Assembly (NCBI RefSeq): GCF_024171695.1
Contig: NZ_JAMTCF010000008.1
Location: 304,338-368,337 of the forward strand
Reading direction: 5' to 3'
DNA from: Actinosynnema pretiosum
GTDB lineage: Bacteria; Actinomycetota; Actinomycetes; Mycobacteriales; Pseudonocardiaceae
Length of the DNA stretch: 64,000 bases
The position numbers were made by a program, and so were the translations under genes. Numbering within the stretch: the first letter of the stretch is position 1; each line of letters begins with the position of its first letter. The notes under the pieces were generated by a model. It was not told the origin of the DNA. It made no database searches and was given only the letters and a program-made list of their open reading frames with translations. Below are positions 29,383-41,502 of this stretch, piece by piece.

Positions 29383-29427
29383 GACGAGGGGCGGGACCCG
29401 GCAGCGGGCCCGTCCCTCGTCGTTTTT
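29383..29427 (+). terminator. Rho-independent terminator with T tract
   Basis: A GC-rich stem (GACGAGGG-G-CGGG on the left arm from 29383, complement ending GTCCCTCGTC at 29421) is followed by G and TTTTT at 29423-29427. It lies 134 bp after the thioredoxin stop. This is the only candidate seen in the window with a classical T run. Confidence 0.75.
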
Positions 29428-29441
29428 CAACATCCTGTTGA
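29427..29441. promoter_or_regulatory. TCAACA-TCC-TGTTGA inverted repeat
   Basis: A perfect 6-bp inverted repeat with a 3-nt spacer, 85 bp upstream of the biliverdin-reductase-like ATG. Its right arm TGTTGA is the core of the direct repeats at 28724-28772, so it may be a second site for the same regulator. Chance is possible. Confidence 0.35.
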
Positions 29442-29525
29442 GACGCCTCCGGGGCCAGCGCGAGCGTGTCCACCGGCACACCCGCGCCGTCGTGCGCGGA
29501 CCCGCCCGTGTCGCATGATTCACCC

Positions 29526-29918
29526 ATGCTCGCCGCGAAATCCGCCGACTTCGTCCGCTTCTGGACCGAGCGGCGCGTCTGCACCCTCACCACCCTGCGC
29601 CGCGACGGCACGCCGCACGTCACCCCGGTCGGCGTCACCCTCGATGTGGCCTCCGCGACAGCCCGGGTGATCAGCTCGCGCGGCTCGCATAAGGTGCGCC
29701 ACGTGCTCGCGGCCGGTGAGGCGGGCGCGCTCGTCGCGGTGTGCCAGTTCGAGGGCGCCCGCTGGTCGACCCTGGAAGGACGTGCGGTGGTGCGGCAGGA
29801 CGCCGAGTCGGTCGCGGACGCCGTGCGGCGCTACGCCGAGCGCTACCGCGTGCCCAGGGAGAACCCGGAGCGCGTGGTCATCGAGATCGCGATCACCAGG
29901 GTGCTGGGCCTGAGGTGA
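29526..29918 (+). CDS. F420-dependent biliverdin-reductase-like PPOX-fold protein
   Basis: A 130-aa split-barrel flavin/deazaflavin-binding protein of the TIGR03618/F420-dependent class: FWTERRVCTLTTLRRDGTPHVTPVGVTLD at the N-terminus, then VISSRGSHKVRHVLA and the substrate-side strand ARWSTLEGRAVV. In Mycobacterium tuberculosis the F420H2-dependent biliverdin reductase Rv2074 lies beside cobL. The same neighbourhood here, with a 4-bp GTGA overlap into cobL, supports that assignment, though not the exact substrate. ATG 29526 is chosen because it begins the conserved domain. It uses F420 by inference only. Confidence 0.82.
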   Translation: MLAAKSADFVRFWTERRVCTLTTLRRDGTPHVTPVGVTLDVASATARVISSRGSHKVRHVLAAGEAGALVAVCQFEGARWSTLEGRAVVRQDAESVADAVRRYAERYRVPRENPERVVIEIAITRVLGLR

Positions 29919-31084
29919 GCGCGAGACCCGACGTGATCACCGTCGTCGGCGTCGGCGCGGACGGCTGGGAGGGCCTGACCGACCGCGCCCGCCACGAGAT
30001 CGCCTCCGCCGAGGTGCTCATGGGCGCCACCCGCCAGCTCGACCTCGTCCCCGGCGACATGACCAGGATCGCCTGGCCGTCCCCGCTGCTGCCCGCCCTG
30101 CCCGGCCTGCTCGCCGAGCACGCCGGTCGCCGGGTGTGCGTGCTGGCCAGCGGCGACCCGCTGTTCCACGGCATCGGCGCCACCCTGGTCCGGTTGCTCG
30201 GCGCGGACCGCGTCGCCGTCGTGCCGCACCCGTCGTCCGCCTCGCTCGCCTGCGCCAGGCTCGGCTGGGCGCTCGACCGCACCGAGGTGGTCAGCCTGGT
30301 CGGCCGCCCGGTGGCGCTGCTCGTGCCGCACCTCCAGCCGCACCGCAGGCTGCTGCTCCTGGGCGCCGACCCGCGCGCCGTCGCCGAGCTGGCCCCCGAC
30401 GCCCGGATCACCGTCCTGGAGCAGCTCGGCGGACCGGCCGAGCGCGTCCACCACGACCTCGACGCCGCCGACCCGCTGCACGTGCTCGCCGTCGAGTGCG
30501 GTCCCGGCGGCCTGTCCAGGGCCACCGGACTGCCCGACGGCGCGTTCGAGCACGACGGCCAGATCACCAAGCGCGAGGTGCGCGCGGTCAGCCTCGCCCT
30601 GCTCGGGCCCAGGGTCGGCGAGCTGCTGTGGGACGTCGGCGCGGGCGCGGGCAGCATCGCCGTCGAGTGGTGCCGCACGCACCCCGCCTGCCGCGCCCTC
30701 GCGATCGAGAAGCACCCCGAGCGGGCCGCCCGCGTCACCCGCAACGCCACCGCGCTGGGCGTGCCCACCGCCGTCCGGGTCGTGGAGGGCGCGAGCCCGG
30801 ACGCGCTGGACGGCCTCGAGCGGCCCGACGCGGTGTTCGTCGGCGGCGGCGTCACCGCCCCCGGCGTGGTCGAGCGCTGCTGGGCCGCTGTGAAGCCCGG
30901 CGGCAGGCTCGTCGCGAACGCCGTGACGATCGAGTCCGAGGGCGTCCTCGCGCGCTGGCACGCCGAGCTGGGCGGAACGCTGACCAGGCTCTCGGTCAGC
31001 CGGGCCGCGCCGGTCGGCGGCTTCACCGGGTGGCGCCCGCACCTGCCGGTGACGGTGTGGGCCGTGACGAAGGAGAACGAGTGA
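29915..31084 (+). CDS. cobL: Precorrin-6Y C5,15-methyltransferase (decarboxylating), CobL
   Basis: A 389-aa bifunctional enzyme of aerobic cobalamin synthesis that methylates C5 and C15 of precorrin-6B and decarboxylates the acetate side chain at C12. Residues 1-200 form the CbiE-type tetrapyrrole methylase (VGVGADGWEGLTDRARHEI; LASGDPLFHGIGATL). Residues about 205-389 form the CbiT-type Rossmann methyltransferase with SAM motif DVGAGAGSIAVEW. The GTG start overlaps the previous stop by 4 bp, and the gene overlaps cobM by 4 bp, so the run is translationally coupled. Confidence 0.95.
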   Translation: MSARPDVITVVGVGADGWEGLTDRARHEIASAEVLMGATRQLDLVPGDMTRIAWPSPLLPALPGLLAEHAGRRVCVLASGDPLFHGIGATLVRLLGADRVAVVPHPSSASLACARLGWALDRTEVVSLVGRPVALLVPHLQPHRRLLLLGADPRAVAELAPDARITVLEQLGGPAERVHHDLDAADPLHVLAVECGPGGLSRATGLPDGAFEHDGQITKREVRAVSLALLGPRVGELLWDVGAGAGSIAVEWCRTHPACRALAIEKHPERAARVTRNATALGVPTAVRVVEGASPDALDGLERPDAVFVGGGVTAPGVVERCWAAVKPGGRLVANAVTIESEGVLARWHAELGGTLTRLSVSRAAPVGGFTGWRPHLPVTVWAVTKENE

Positions 31085-31833
31085 CCGTCCACTTCATCGG
31101 CGCCGGGCCGGGCGCGGCCGACCTGCTCACCGTGCGGGCCGTGCAGCGCATCACCACCTCCCCGGTGTGCCTGTACGCGGGGGCGCTCGTGCCCGTCGCG
31201 GTGCTGGAGCACTGCCCGCCCGGCGCGAAGCTCGTGGACACCGCGAACCTGACGCTCGACGAGATCGTGCACGAGCTGGTGGAGGCGCACCGGGCCGGGC
31301 ACGACGTGGCCAGGCTGCACTCCGGCGACCCGTCGGTGTTCAGCGCCGTCGCCGAGCAGATGCGCAGGCTCGACGCCGAGGGCGTGCCGTACGAGGTGGT
31401 GCCGGGCGTTCCCGCGTTCGCCGCCGCGGCTGCCGCGCTGGGCCGGGAGCTGACCGTGCCGGGCGTCGGGCAGACCGTGGTGCTGACCAGGACCTCCGCG
31501 CGCGCCACGCCCATGCCGGAGGGCGAGGACCTGACGACCCTGGGCGCGTCGAGGGCCACGATGGTGCTGCACCTGGCGGTGCAGCGGATCGACGAGGTCG
31601 TCGCGGAGCTGGTGCCGAACTACGGCGCGGACTGCCCGGTGGCCGTGGTGGCGCGGGCGAGCCGGGAGGACGAGCTGGTGCTGCGCGGCACGCTCGCCGA
31701 CATCGCCGCGCAGGTGCGCGCGGCCGGGGTGAAGCGTACGGCGGTGATCGTCGTCGGGCGCGTGCTGGCGGCGGAGGGCTTCCCGGACAGCCACCTGTAC
31801 TCGGCGAACCGCTGCCGGGTGCCGGAAGCCTGA
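31081..31833 (+). CDS. cobM: Precorrin-4 C11-methyltransferase, CobM
   Basis: A 250-aa SAM-dependent tetrapyrrole methylase that converts precorrin-4 to precorrin-5. Signature segments are VHFIGAGPGAADLLTVRA, ARLHSGDPSVFSAVAEQM and VVPGVPAFAAAAAALG, plus PNYGADCPVAVVARASREDE. It starts with GTG overlapping the cobL stop by 4 bp, and its TGA overlaps the cobK ATG (TGATG). The length is that expected for the family. Confidence 0.96.
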   Translation: MTVHFIGAGPGAADLLTVRAVQRITTSPVCLYAGALVPVAVLEHCPPGAKLVDTANLTLDEIVHELVEAHRAGHDVARLHSGDPSVFSAVAEQMRRLDAEGVPYEVVPGVPAFAAAAAALGRELTVPGVGQTVVLTRTSARATPMPEGEDLTTLGASRATMVLHLAVQRIDEVVAELVPNYGADCPVAVVARASREDELVLRGTLADIAAQVRAAGVKRTAVIVVGRVLAAEGFPDSHLYSANRCRVPEA

Positions 31834-32993
31834 TGGGGACGGGCGGGCCTGGCGGGCAGGCGCGCGCCACCCGGCTTGCCGGGGCAGGGGCTCCTGCCGG
31901 GCTCGGGGACGCTGCCGGGTCCGCGTGGGCGGGGGACGCTGCCGTGCGGGCTGGTGCGGGTGTTGCTGTCGAGCCTGCCGGGCGGGGTGCTGTGGCTGTG
32001 CGGGCTGGCGCGGGTGCCGCCGTCGAGCCGGTGCGGGCGGGTGTTGCCGTCGAGCCTGCCGGGCGGGGTGCTGTGGCTGTGCGGGCTGGCGCGGGTGCCG
32101 CCGTCGAGCCGGTGCGGGCAGGTGTTGCTGTCGCGTCTGCCGGGCCGGAGGCCGCTGCCGAACCCGCCGGGAGTCCTTCTCCCGACGCACCCGCCGGGTT
32201 GGACGTCGCCGCTGGGCCGGGTGCCGCCGCCGAGCCGGGTGCCGTCGCCAGGCCTGCCGAGCCCGGCGCGCGCCCGGCCACCGTCCTGGTCCTCGGCGGC
32301 ACGGGCGAGGGCCGCGAGCTGGCCGCCCTCCTCGCCGCCGTGCCCGGCCTGCGCGTGGTGTCCTCGCTGGCCGGGCGGGTCGCCAACCCGCGCCTGCCGG
32401 TCGGCGAGGTGCGCGTCGGCGGGTTCGGCGGGGTCGACGGGCTGGTCGACCACCTGCGGGCCGAGGGCGTCACCGCGCTGGTCGACGCCACGCACCCGTT
32501 CGCCGAGCGGATCACCGCCAACGCCGCCGCCGCGTCCGCGCGCACCGGCGTCCCGCTGCTCGTGCTGCGCCGCCCCGGCTGGACCGAGCGGCCCGGTGAC
32601 GACTGGACGTGGGTCGACTCCCTGGCCGAGGCCTCGGCCGCGATCGGGGACCGCAGGGCGCTCATCACCACCGGCCGCCAGGGCGTCGGCGCGTTCCGGC
32701 GCGGCCTCGCGCGCATGGTCGACCCGCCCGACGAGGTCGCCCCCGGCCTGCGCGTGCTGCTCGACCGGGGGCCGTACACCCTCGAATCAGAGCTGGACCT
32801 GTTGCGGGACAACGACATCCAGGTCCTGGTGACCAAGGACAGCGGCGGCGGCATGACCTCCGCCAAGCTCGACGCCGCCCGCGTCCTGAAGATCCCGGTG
32901 GTCCTGGTCCGCCGCCCGCCACCGCCCCCGGACGCCAGGACGGCGGCCTCCCCGGAGGAAGCCGCCGCCTGGGTGCGCGCCCGACTCGGGTGA
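31833..32993 (+). CDS. cobK: Precorrin-6A reductase, CobK, with repetitive N-terminal extension
   Basis: An NAD(P)H-dependent precorrin-6A reductase. The family domain begins only at about residue 149 (ATVLVLGGTGEGRELAALLA) and includes ATHPFAERITANAAAAS, ALITTGRQGVGAFRR and LVTKDSGGGMTSAKLDAA. The preceding 148 residues are Ala/Gly/Val/Pro/Arg-rich and contain two tandem 27-residue copies starting GVAVEPAGRGAVAV. The ATG overlapping the cobM stop is the only well-supported start: the frame is open throughout, and in-frame GTGs occur only inside the repeats. It is therefore probably a true but dispensable extension. It ends 4 bp from the convergent cobIJ stop. Confidence 0.88.
   Translation: MGTGGPGGQARATRLAGAGAPAGLGDAAGSAWAGDAAVRAGAGVAVEPAGRGAVAVRAGAGAAVEPVRAGVAVEPAGRGAVAVRAGAGAAVEPVRAGVAVASAGPEAAAEPAGSPSPDAPAGLDVAAGPGAAAEPGAVARPAEPGARPATVLVLGGTGEGRELAALLAAVPGLRVVSSLAGRVANPRLPVGEVRVGGFGGVDGLVDHLRAEGVTALVDATHPFAERITANAAAASARTGVPLLVLRRPGWTERPGDDWTWVDSLAEASAAIGDRRALITTGRQGVGAFRRGLARMVDPPDEVAPGLRVLLDRGPYTLESELDLLRDNDIQVLVTKDSGGGMTSAKLDAARVLKIPVVLVRRPPPPPDARTAASPEEAAAWVRARLG
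31959..32135 (+). repeat. 81-bp tandem repeat in the cobK 5' region
   Basis: Two full copies (31959-32039, 32040-32120) and the start of a third of an 81-bp unit. They encode GVAVEPAGRGAVAVRAGAG plus AAVEPVRA in the frame of cobK. The in-frame unit length explains why the reading frame survives. Confidence 0.85.
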
Positions 32994-32997
32994 GGGC

Positions 32998-34512
32998 TCA
33001 GCCCGTCGGGTAGGTCCGGGGCGTGAACACCTTGCCACTGGGCGAGACCCGCGTCTGCGAGGACCCGATCAGCAGCAGGCACCGCATGTCCACGGTCGTC
33101 GGGTCCAGGTCGGCCAGGCGCAGCACGCGCACGCTCTCCTGCGGCCCGCCCACGTCCCGCCCGATCACCACGGGCGTGTCCGGCGACCGGTGCTCCAGCA
33201 GCAGGTCCCGCATCGCCGCCACCTGCCAGGTGCGGCTGCGCGACGCCGGGTTGTACAGCGCCAGCACCAGATCCGCCTTCGCCGCCGCCGCCAACCGCTC
33301 GGCGATGACCTCCCACGGCTTGAGCCGGTCCGACAGCGACACCACGCAGTAGTCGTGCCCCAGCGGCGCGCCCACCCGGCTCGCGACCGCGTGCGCGGCC
33401 GTCATGCCGGGCAGCACCCGCACCGGCACGTCCGGGTAGCCCTCCGCGACCTCCAGCACGGCGGCGGCCATCGCGAACACCCCCGGATCACCCGAGGACA
33501 CCACCGCCACCCGCCTGCCGCGCCCGGCCAGCTCCAGCGCGAACGCCGCCCGCTCCGCCTCGACCTTGTTGTCCGAGGCGTGCTTGCGCCTGCGCGGGCT
33601 GTCCGGCACCCGGTTCAGGTACGTCACGTACCCGACCAGGTCGTCGGCCGCCTCCAGCGCCTCGCGGGCCTGCGGCGTCAACCACTCCGGCCCGGCCGGA
33701 CCGAGCCCGACGACCACGACCTCGCCGAGCCCCTTACCCGCCAACGGTTCCATACCATCCACAGTGGACACGGCAGGCGCCGCGTCCGCCGCGTCCACCG
33801 GAGCGCCCGCCCTGCTCGGCAGCACCGCCAGCGAGAAGTACGGCACCTCGTCGGCGTCCACGTCGGACAGCCGCGCCGTCCGCTCCCCGCGCGTGGTGGC
33901 CCGCTCCACGTACCAGGCCTCGTCCAGCCGCCCGGCCCGCTCCAGCGCCTCCCGCACGTTCGGGAACGTCCGCCCCAGCTTCATGACCGCCACCGGGTCG
34001 TCCCCGGCCAGCCGCCCGGCCAGCTCGTCCACCGGCAGCGTGCCCGGCAGCACGGTCAGCACCTCGTCCCGCTCCACCAGCGGCTTCCCCAGCACGGCGG
34101 AGGCCGCGCTCACCGAGGTCACCCCCGGCACCACCTCGGCCGGGTACCGGTGCGCCAACCGCTTGTGCAGGTGCATGTACGACCCGTAGAACAGCGGGTC
34201 GCCCGCCGCCAGCACCACCACGGTCCGCCCCGCGTCCAGGTGCGCCGCCAACCGCTCCGCGCACTCGGCGTAGAACGCGTCGATCTCGCCCTGGTAGTCG
34301 TCCGAGTCCTCGGTGGTGACCGGGTAGACCAGCTGCTCGTGCAGCTGCCCCTCCCGCAGGTACGGCTCGGCCGTCCGGCGCGCCACGCTGCGGCCGTGCC
34401 GCGCGCTGTGGAACACCACCACGTCCGCCTCGCCGATCAGCCGCGCGGCCTTCACCGTCACCAGCTCCGGGTCACCCGGTCCGACCCCGACGCCGTAGAG
34501 CCTGCCGGTCAT
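32998..34512 (-). CDS. cobIJ: Precorrin-2 C20- / precorrin-3B C17-methyltransferase fusion, CobIJ
   Basis: A 504-aa fusion of two tetrapyrrole methylases. Residues 1-240 are CobI ([56 protein letters not shown]), which methylates precorrin-2 at C20. Residues about 258-504 are CobJ ([58 protein letters not shown]), which methylates C17 with ring contraction. The same fusion occurs in mycobacteria (Rv2066). The ATG overlaps the cobH stop by 4 bp. It is the last gene of cobG-cobH-cobIJ. Confidence 0.95.
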   Translation of the reverse strand: MTGRLYGVGVGPGDPELVTVKAARLIGEADVVVFHSARHGRSVARRTAEPYLREGQLHEQLVYPVTTEDSDDYQGEIDAFYAECAERLAAHLDAGRTVVVLAAGDPLFYGSYMHLHKRLAHRYPAEVVPGVTSVSAASAVLGKPLVERDEVLTVLPGTLPVDELAGRLAGDDPVAVMKLGRTFPNVREALERAGRLDEAWYVERATTRGERTARLSDVDADEVPYFSLAVLPSRAGAPVDAADAAPAVSTVDGMEPLAGKGLGEVVVVGLGPAGPEWLTPQAREALEAADDLVGYVTYLNRVPDSPRRRKHASDNKVEAERAAFALELAGRGRRVAVVSSGDPGVFAMAAAVLEVAEGYPDVPVRVLPGMTAAHAVASRVGAPLGHDYCVVSLSDRLKPWEVIAERLAAAAKADLVLALYNPASRSRTWQVAAMRDLLLEHRSPDTPVVIGRDVGGPQESVRVLRLADLDPTTVDMRCLLLIGSSQTRVSPSGKVFTPRTYPTG

Positions 34513-35135
34513 TCGTCCTCGCTCGCGATCGCGTTCACGGCGGCGGCGGTCATCGCGCTGCCACCGCGCCGACCCCGCACCACCAGGTACTCCAGCCCCA
34601 GGTCGTTCGCGGCCAGCGCGTCCTTCGACTCGGCCGCCCCGATGAAGCCCACCGGGACGCCCAGCACGGCGGCGGGCTTCGGGGCGCCCGCCGCGATCAG
34701 GTCGAGCAGGTGGAACAGCGCGGTGGGCGCGTTGCCGATCGCCACGACCGCCCCGCCCATCCGCTCGCCCCACAGCTCCAGCGCCGCCGCGCTGCGGGTG
34801 TTGCCGATCTCCGCCGCCAGCGCGGGCACCGCCGGGTCGCCGAGCAGGCACAGCACGTCGTTGTCGGCGGGCAGCCGCTTCCTGGTGATCCCGGACGCGA
34901 CCATCTGCGCGTCGCACAGCACCGGCGCGCCCGCGAGCAGCGCCGCCCGCGCGGACGACACCACCCCCGGCGAGAAGGCCACGTCCCCGACCAGGTCGAC
35001 CATGCCGCAGGCGTGGATCATCCGGACCACCACGCGCGCCACGTCGGGCGGCAGCCCGTCCAGGCGCGCCTCGGCGCGGATGGTCGCGAAGGACCTGCGG
35101 TATATCTCCGCGCCGTCCTTGACGTACTCGCTCAA
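34509..35135 (-). CDS. cobH: Precorrin-8X methylmutase, CobH
   Basis: A 208-aa enzyme that moves the C11 methyl to C12, giving hydrogenobyrinic acid. Landmarks are [23 protein letters not shown] with the catalytic His in [22 protein letters not shown], and [19 protein letters not shown] longer open frame exists, but the rare TTG at 35135 is chosen: GAGGAG lies 5 nt upstream, and TTGA overlaps the cobG stop by 4 bp. Without the TTG no start would lie close to the conserved N-terminus ([19 protein letters not shown]). Confidence 0.93.
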   Translation of the reverse strand: MSEYVKDGAEIYRRSFATIRAEARLDGLPPDVARVVVRMIHACGMVDLVGDVAFSPGVVSSARAALLAGAPVLCDAQMVASGITRKRLPADNDVLCLLGDPAVPALAAEIGNTRSAAALELWGERMGGAVVAIGNAPTALFHLLDLIAAGAPKPAAVLGVPVGFIGAAESKDALAANDLGLEYLVVRGRRGGSAMTAAAVNAIASEDE

Positions 35136-36169
35136 CCGATCTCCTCGTAACCGCCGCCTGTGGCGACGAACTCCCTGACCTCGCCCGCCGGCCGACCGCA
35201 CCGCCGGGCGCAACCGGACCAGTGTGCGGGACCGCGGTCGGTGCGCGTGCGCGCCCAGGCCACGGCGTCGGTCCGCACGTCCGCGAGCGACTTCGCGCAA
35301 CCGGGGCTACCGGCGCACGAGCCGACGCCCCACAGCGGCGAGTCCGGGTCGGTGATCAGGCCGGTGGTGTCGGCCGAGGAGGGCAGCACGAGCGCGCGCC
35401 ACGGGGTCACGCGCACCGCCGTGCCAGGCAGGAGGCGGGCGTCGAGCCTGCCGAGGGGCACCCCGGCGACCACCAGGTCGCGGCCGGGGACGGGGCCGGG
35501 CACGACCGGCGTCACGGCCGGGGTGTAGCGCTCCGCGCTCGTGGCGGCACCCGGCGCGGTCGCCACCACGGCCGCCGTGACCTTCGCCACCCCGAAGTCC
35601 ACTTCGGACAGACGCCAGGCCGCGCCGCGCGCCTTCTGGAACGCCAGCGCCGCCGCGACCACCGCCGCGACCGGGTCCGACACGCGCACGCCGGAGTCCT
35701 GACCGGCCAGCAGCAGCACGTCACCGGCCACGCCGATGTCGCAGCCCAGACCCGACACCGAGTGGCCCGCGGTGAGCATGAACCGGCCGGGAAGCCCGCC
35801 CAGCGAAGGCACCGACCGCAGCGCCAGGTCCAGCTCGTCGCACAGCGCCTGCGAACCGGGGTCCAGCGGGTCGCCGATGATGTTGCGCATCCGCTCGTGG
35901 GTGCGCGTCGGCAGCAGCCCGGCCGCCGACAGCCGCCTGCCCAGCTCCAGCTCCGCGCCCTCCGCCAGGCCCCTGACCTGGAGGTTCGACCGCGAGGTCA
36001 GCTCTATCCAGCCGTCTCCCAGCTCCAGCGCTGCCAGGCGGAGGACGTCGAACCTCTCGGCGTCGATCGTGCCGCCGGGCACGCGGACGCGGGCGAGCCC
36101 GCCGTCCGAGGCCTGGAACACGTCGACGGCGCCGGGGCAGGCGTCAGGGCGATCGCGGTCTGGGGACAT
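35132..36169 (-). CDS. cobG: Precorrin-3B synthase, CobG
   Basis: A 345-aa oxygen-dependent enzyme related to nitrite/sulfite reductases that converts precorrin-3A to precorrin-3B, the hallmark of the aerobic B12 route. Ferredoxin-like half domains are visible ([35 protein letters not shown]). The Fe-S ligands follow the C-x5-C ... C-x3-C pattern: CAGSPGC and CARRC in the last 60 residues. It is divergent from cobN; its ATG is 177 bp from the cobN GTG and outside the riboswitch, which reads the other way. Confidence 0.93.
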   Translation of the reverse strand: MSPDRDRPDACPGAVDVFQASDGGLARVRVPGGTIDAERFDVLRLAALELGDGWIELTSRSNLQVRGLAEGAELELGRRLSAAGLLPTRTHERMRNIIGDPLDPGSQALCDELDLALRSVPSLGGLPGRFMLTAGHSVSGLGCDIGVAGDVLLLAGQDSGVRVSDPVAAVVAAALAFQKARGAAWRLSEVDFGVAKVTAAVVATAPGAATSAERYTPAVTPVVPGPVPGRDLVVAGVPLGRLDARLLPGTAVRVTPWRALVLPSSADTTGLITDPDSPLWGVGSCAGSPGCAKSLADVRTDAVAWARTRTDRGPAHWSGCARRCGRPAGEVREFVATGGGYEEIG

Positions 36170-36189
36170 GGGCTGGATGCTAACTCCGA

Positions 36190-36325
36190 GTTAGTGTGAG
36201 GCCTGAACGGCGAAGCAACAGGAGGAAGCCGGTGCGAAACCGGCGCGGTCCCGCCACTGTGACCTGGGGAAACCCGGGGAGTCAGGAACTCCGCACGCCG
36301 TCCCCTACGACTTGGGGCGAGGACC
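36190..36325 (+). promoter_or_regulatory. Cobalamin riboswitch upstream of cobN
   Basis: The hairpin GCCGGTGCGAAACCGGC (36228-36244) is followed by CGGTCCCGCCACTGTGACC (36246-36264), which contains the B12-box core GCCACTG. Then come the paired CTGGGGAAACCCGGG and GTCAGGAACTCCGCACGCC elements typical of AdoCbl riboswitches. A possible expression platform (CCCC-TACGACTT-GGGG and GGACCCCCGAGGGATGG) reaches close to the cobN ribosome-binding site at about 36333-36338, suggesting translational control. The riboswitch faces only cobN. The exact 5' edge is uncertain by about 15 nt. Confidence 0.93.
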
Positions 36326-36346
36326 CCCGAGGGATGGAGCCCGCAC

Positions 36347-39928
<3,582 letters not shown>

Positions 39929-39984
39929 GGTTGGGGCGCTGGGGCCGGGCCGGTGGGGTTGGGCTGGCGGGACTTGGCCGGTGA

Positions 39985-40135
39985 TGCTGGGCCGGTGGGG
40001 CTGGACCGGTGGGGCTGGACCGGTGGGGCTGGACCGGTGGGGCTGGACCGGTGGTGCCGTGGTCTGCGGCGCTGAACCGGTGGGGCTGGGCCGGTGGGGC
40101 TGAACCGGCGGTGCCGTGGTCTGCGGCGCTGAGCG
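39985..40135. repeat. 14-bp tandem repeat plus duplicated 23-bp block
   Basis: About five copies of CTGGACCGGTGGGG run from roughly 39990 to 40055. They are followed by two copies of GGTGCCGTGGTCTGCGGCG (near 40053 and 40111) separated by more CCGGTGGGGCTG units. It is noncoding and lies directly downstream of cobN. Confidence 0.75.
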
Positions 40136-40230
40136 GGTAGCGCCGGTGAGCTGGCTCCGGGGTTGCTGAGCAGGCTGGTGTGAAAGGGGCGGTGGGCCAT
40201 TGGCCCGCCGCCCCTTTCACGTTGTGGTGG

Positions 40231-40492
40231 GCAAGCGCTTTCCTAGGGAAGATCGGGTCGCTTTGTCGACAACTTTCGGGCTGAGGGGGCTGTTCGCCCG
40301 GCTTTGGCAAGCGCTTTCCAAACGAGGGGTGTCGTGAGGTTGCTTTGTCGACAAGTCGCTGTGCGGCAAGCAACTCACCCGCCGGAGCAGCCTTGAACCC
40401 CTTGTGGTAAGCGCTTTCCGCAACTCGACTTCGGCGGCTGTCCGGGAGGGGTGTCGAGCCGAGGACGATCAGGTGTTTGGCAAGCGCTTTCC
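40231..40492. promoter_or_regulatory. Array of four AAGCGCTT operators with two TTGTCGACAA palindromes
   Basis: The 14-mer GGCAAGCGCTTTCC (GGTAAGCGCTTTCC in the third copy; first G of copy 1 at 40230) is centred on AAGCGCTT at 40233-40240, 40309-40316, 40409-40416 and 40482-40489, all in the same orientation. Between copies lie GCTTTGTCGACAA at 40260-40272 and 40342-40354, each with the perfect palindrome TTGTCGACAA. GAGGGGTGTCG also occurs twice (40324-40334, 40446-40456). The AAGCGCTT core resembles LacI-family operators but differs from the CebR box found at 41456 and 47730. No gene starts within 900 bp on either side. Confidence 0.55.
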
Positions 40493-41454
40493 GCCTAGGC
40501 GCCGCTCGCTCGTGGGTATGTGCTGTTCGCTCGTGGGCCGGTCCTGTTCGAGGCTCGGTGAACCGCCTTGCTGCCCTCCGCCTCGTTGCCTTTCGACTCT
40601 CGGGCCCGTGCGCCCATCCATCCTGCCCGCCACCCGTCCCATCCTGCCCGCCACCCGTCGGCAGCCGTCCGCTGCTCGCTGCCCGCTGTCCGTCACCCGT
40701 CGGCCGCCCCCCCGTCGGCCGCCGCCTGCTGCTCGCTGCCCGCCGCCCGCTGCCTGCTGCTCGCTGTCCGCCACCCGCCGTCCGCCGCCCGCCCGCCTGT
40801 CCATCGCCCGCCGCCGCCCGCCCCGCCGTCTGCCTGCTCGTCGTCCTCCCGTTCGGCAACAACCCCCGCCGCCCGATATCCGGTCCGCCCTGCCCCCGCC
40901 GTGCGTCCGGCGCCAACTGGCGCCCCCCACCCGCCTCCACCCCCACCCGCCCGCTGTCACCCGCCGTGACCTCGCTCGCCCCATCGCGGGTGCCCGTGCG
41001 CGATGACCGTGCGTGCTGAACCGATCCCGCCCGCCCCGATGCCGCCCCACCCCCCACTCCCCACCCACCCCGCCAATCCGCCCACCCCCGCCCCCGTTGA
41101 GACGCACCCCTGTTACCGCTTCCAGGGGTGGTGCCAACCCGCCCGCGGGTGGAAGGTCGCTGTGGCGCCATGAGGGGACCTCCTGGAAGGGGACTGCGAT
41201 GACGCGGGACGGAGCCCCTGGAAGCGTTCACCGGTTCGGCCGTCACTCGAACGCGCATCCCGCTGCGGCGTTAGTCGGATGCTCCGGTCGCACTGTCCGG
41301 TTTTGGACCCTCGGGACTACCTGGGGTGGTCGAACGGCTCACTGGAACGGGGTTTACGGAATCGGTTCAGGTGGGCAAAAGGCGCAATGCCGGTAACAGC
41401 GTGGATACAGACGCTTGACATGCCTCCGTGGCGCGAACCACACTCGCCCACAAC

Positions 41455-41470
41455 CTGGGAGCGCTCCCAG
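41455..41470. promoter_or_regulatory. CebR/CelR-type operator upstream of ABC operon
   Basis: The perfect palindrome CTGGGAGCGCTCCCAG contains TGGGAGCGCTCCCA, the known binding site of cellobiose-responsive LacI repressors CebR (Streptomyces) and CelR (Thermobifida). It lies 33 bp before the binding-protein GTG and just downstream of a -35-like TTGACA (41415-41420), a position suited to blocking transcription. Confidence 0.9.
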
Positions 41471-41502
41471 AACAACACCGCCGATCTCATCGAGGAGTTC
41501 TC

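Larger units (their letters stand above)
39929..41502. other. 1.57-kb gene-free region between cobN and the glucan operon
   Basis: It holds, in order: a 14-bp GC-rich tandem repeat (about 39985-40135), an array of LacI-operator-like palindromes (40231-40492), a degenerate C/T-rich stretch (about 40600-41095), a short hairpin (41105-41130, CACCCCTG / CAGGGGTG), and the promoter and operator of the ABC operon. Open frames crossing it on both strands are compositional: they have no consistent GC3 pattern or start sites. Confidence 0.6.

Noticed and set aside
29249..29525. Short frames between thioredoxin and the F420-dependent enzyme
   Set aside because: They cross a T-tract terminator and have no initiation signals.
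40231..40492. Replication origin (DnaA-box-like cluster)
   Set aside because: The repeated motifs do not resemble TTGTCCACA-type DnaA boxes beyond TTGTCGACAA, and no dnaA/dnaN or partition genes are nearby.
40404..41019. Plus-strand frames of 133-200 codons in the cobN-ceb gap
   Set aside because: All three frames are open because the DNA is C/T-rich degenerate repeat; the encoded Ala/Pro/Arg/Cys strings have no protein character.
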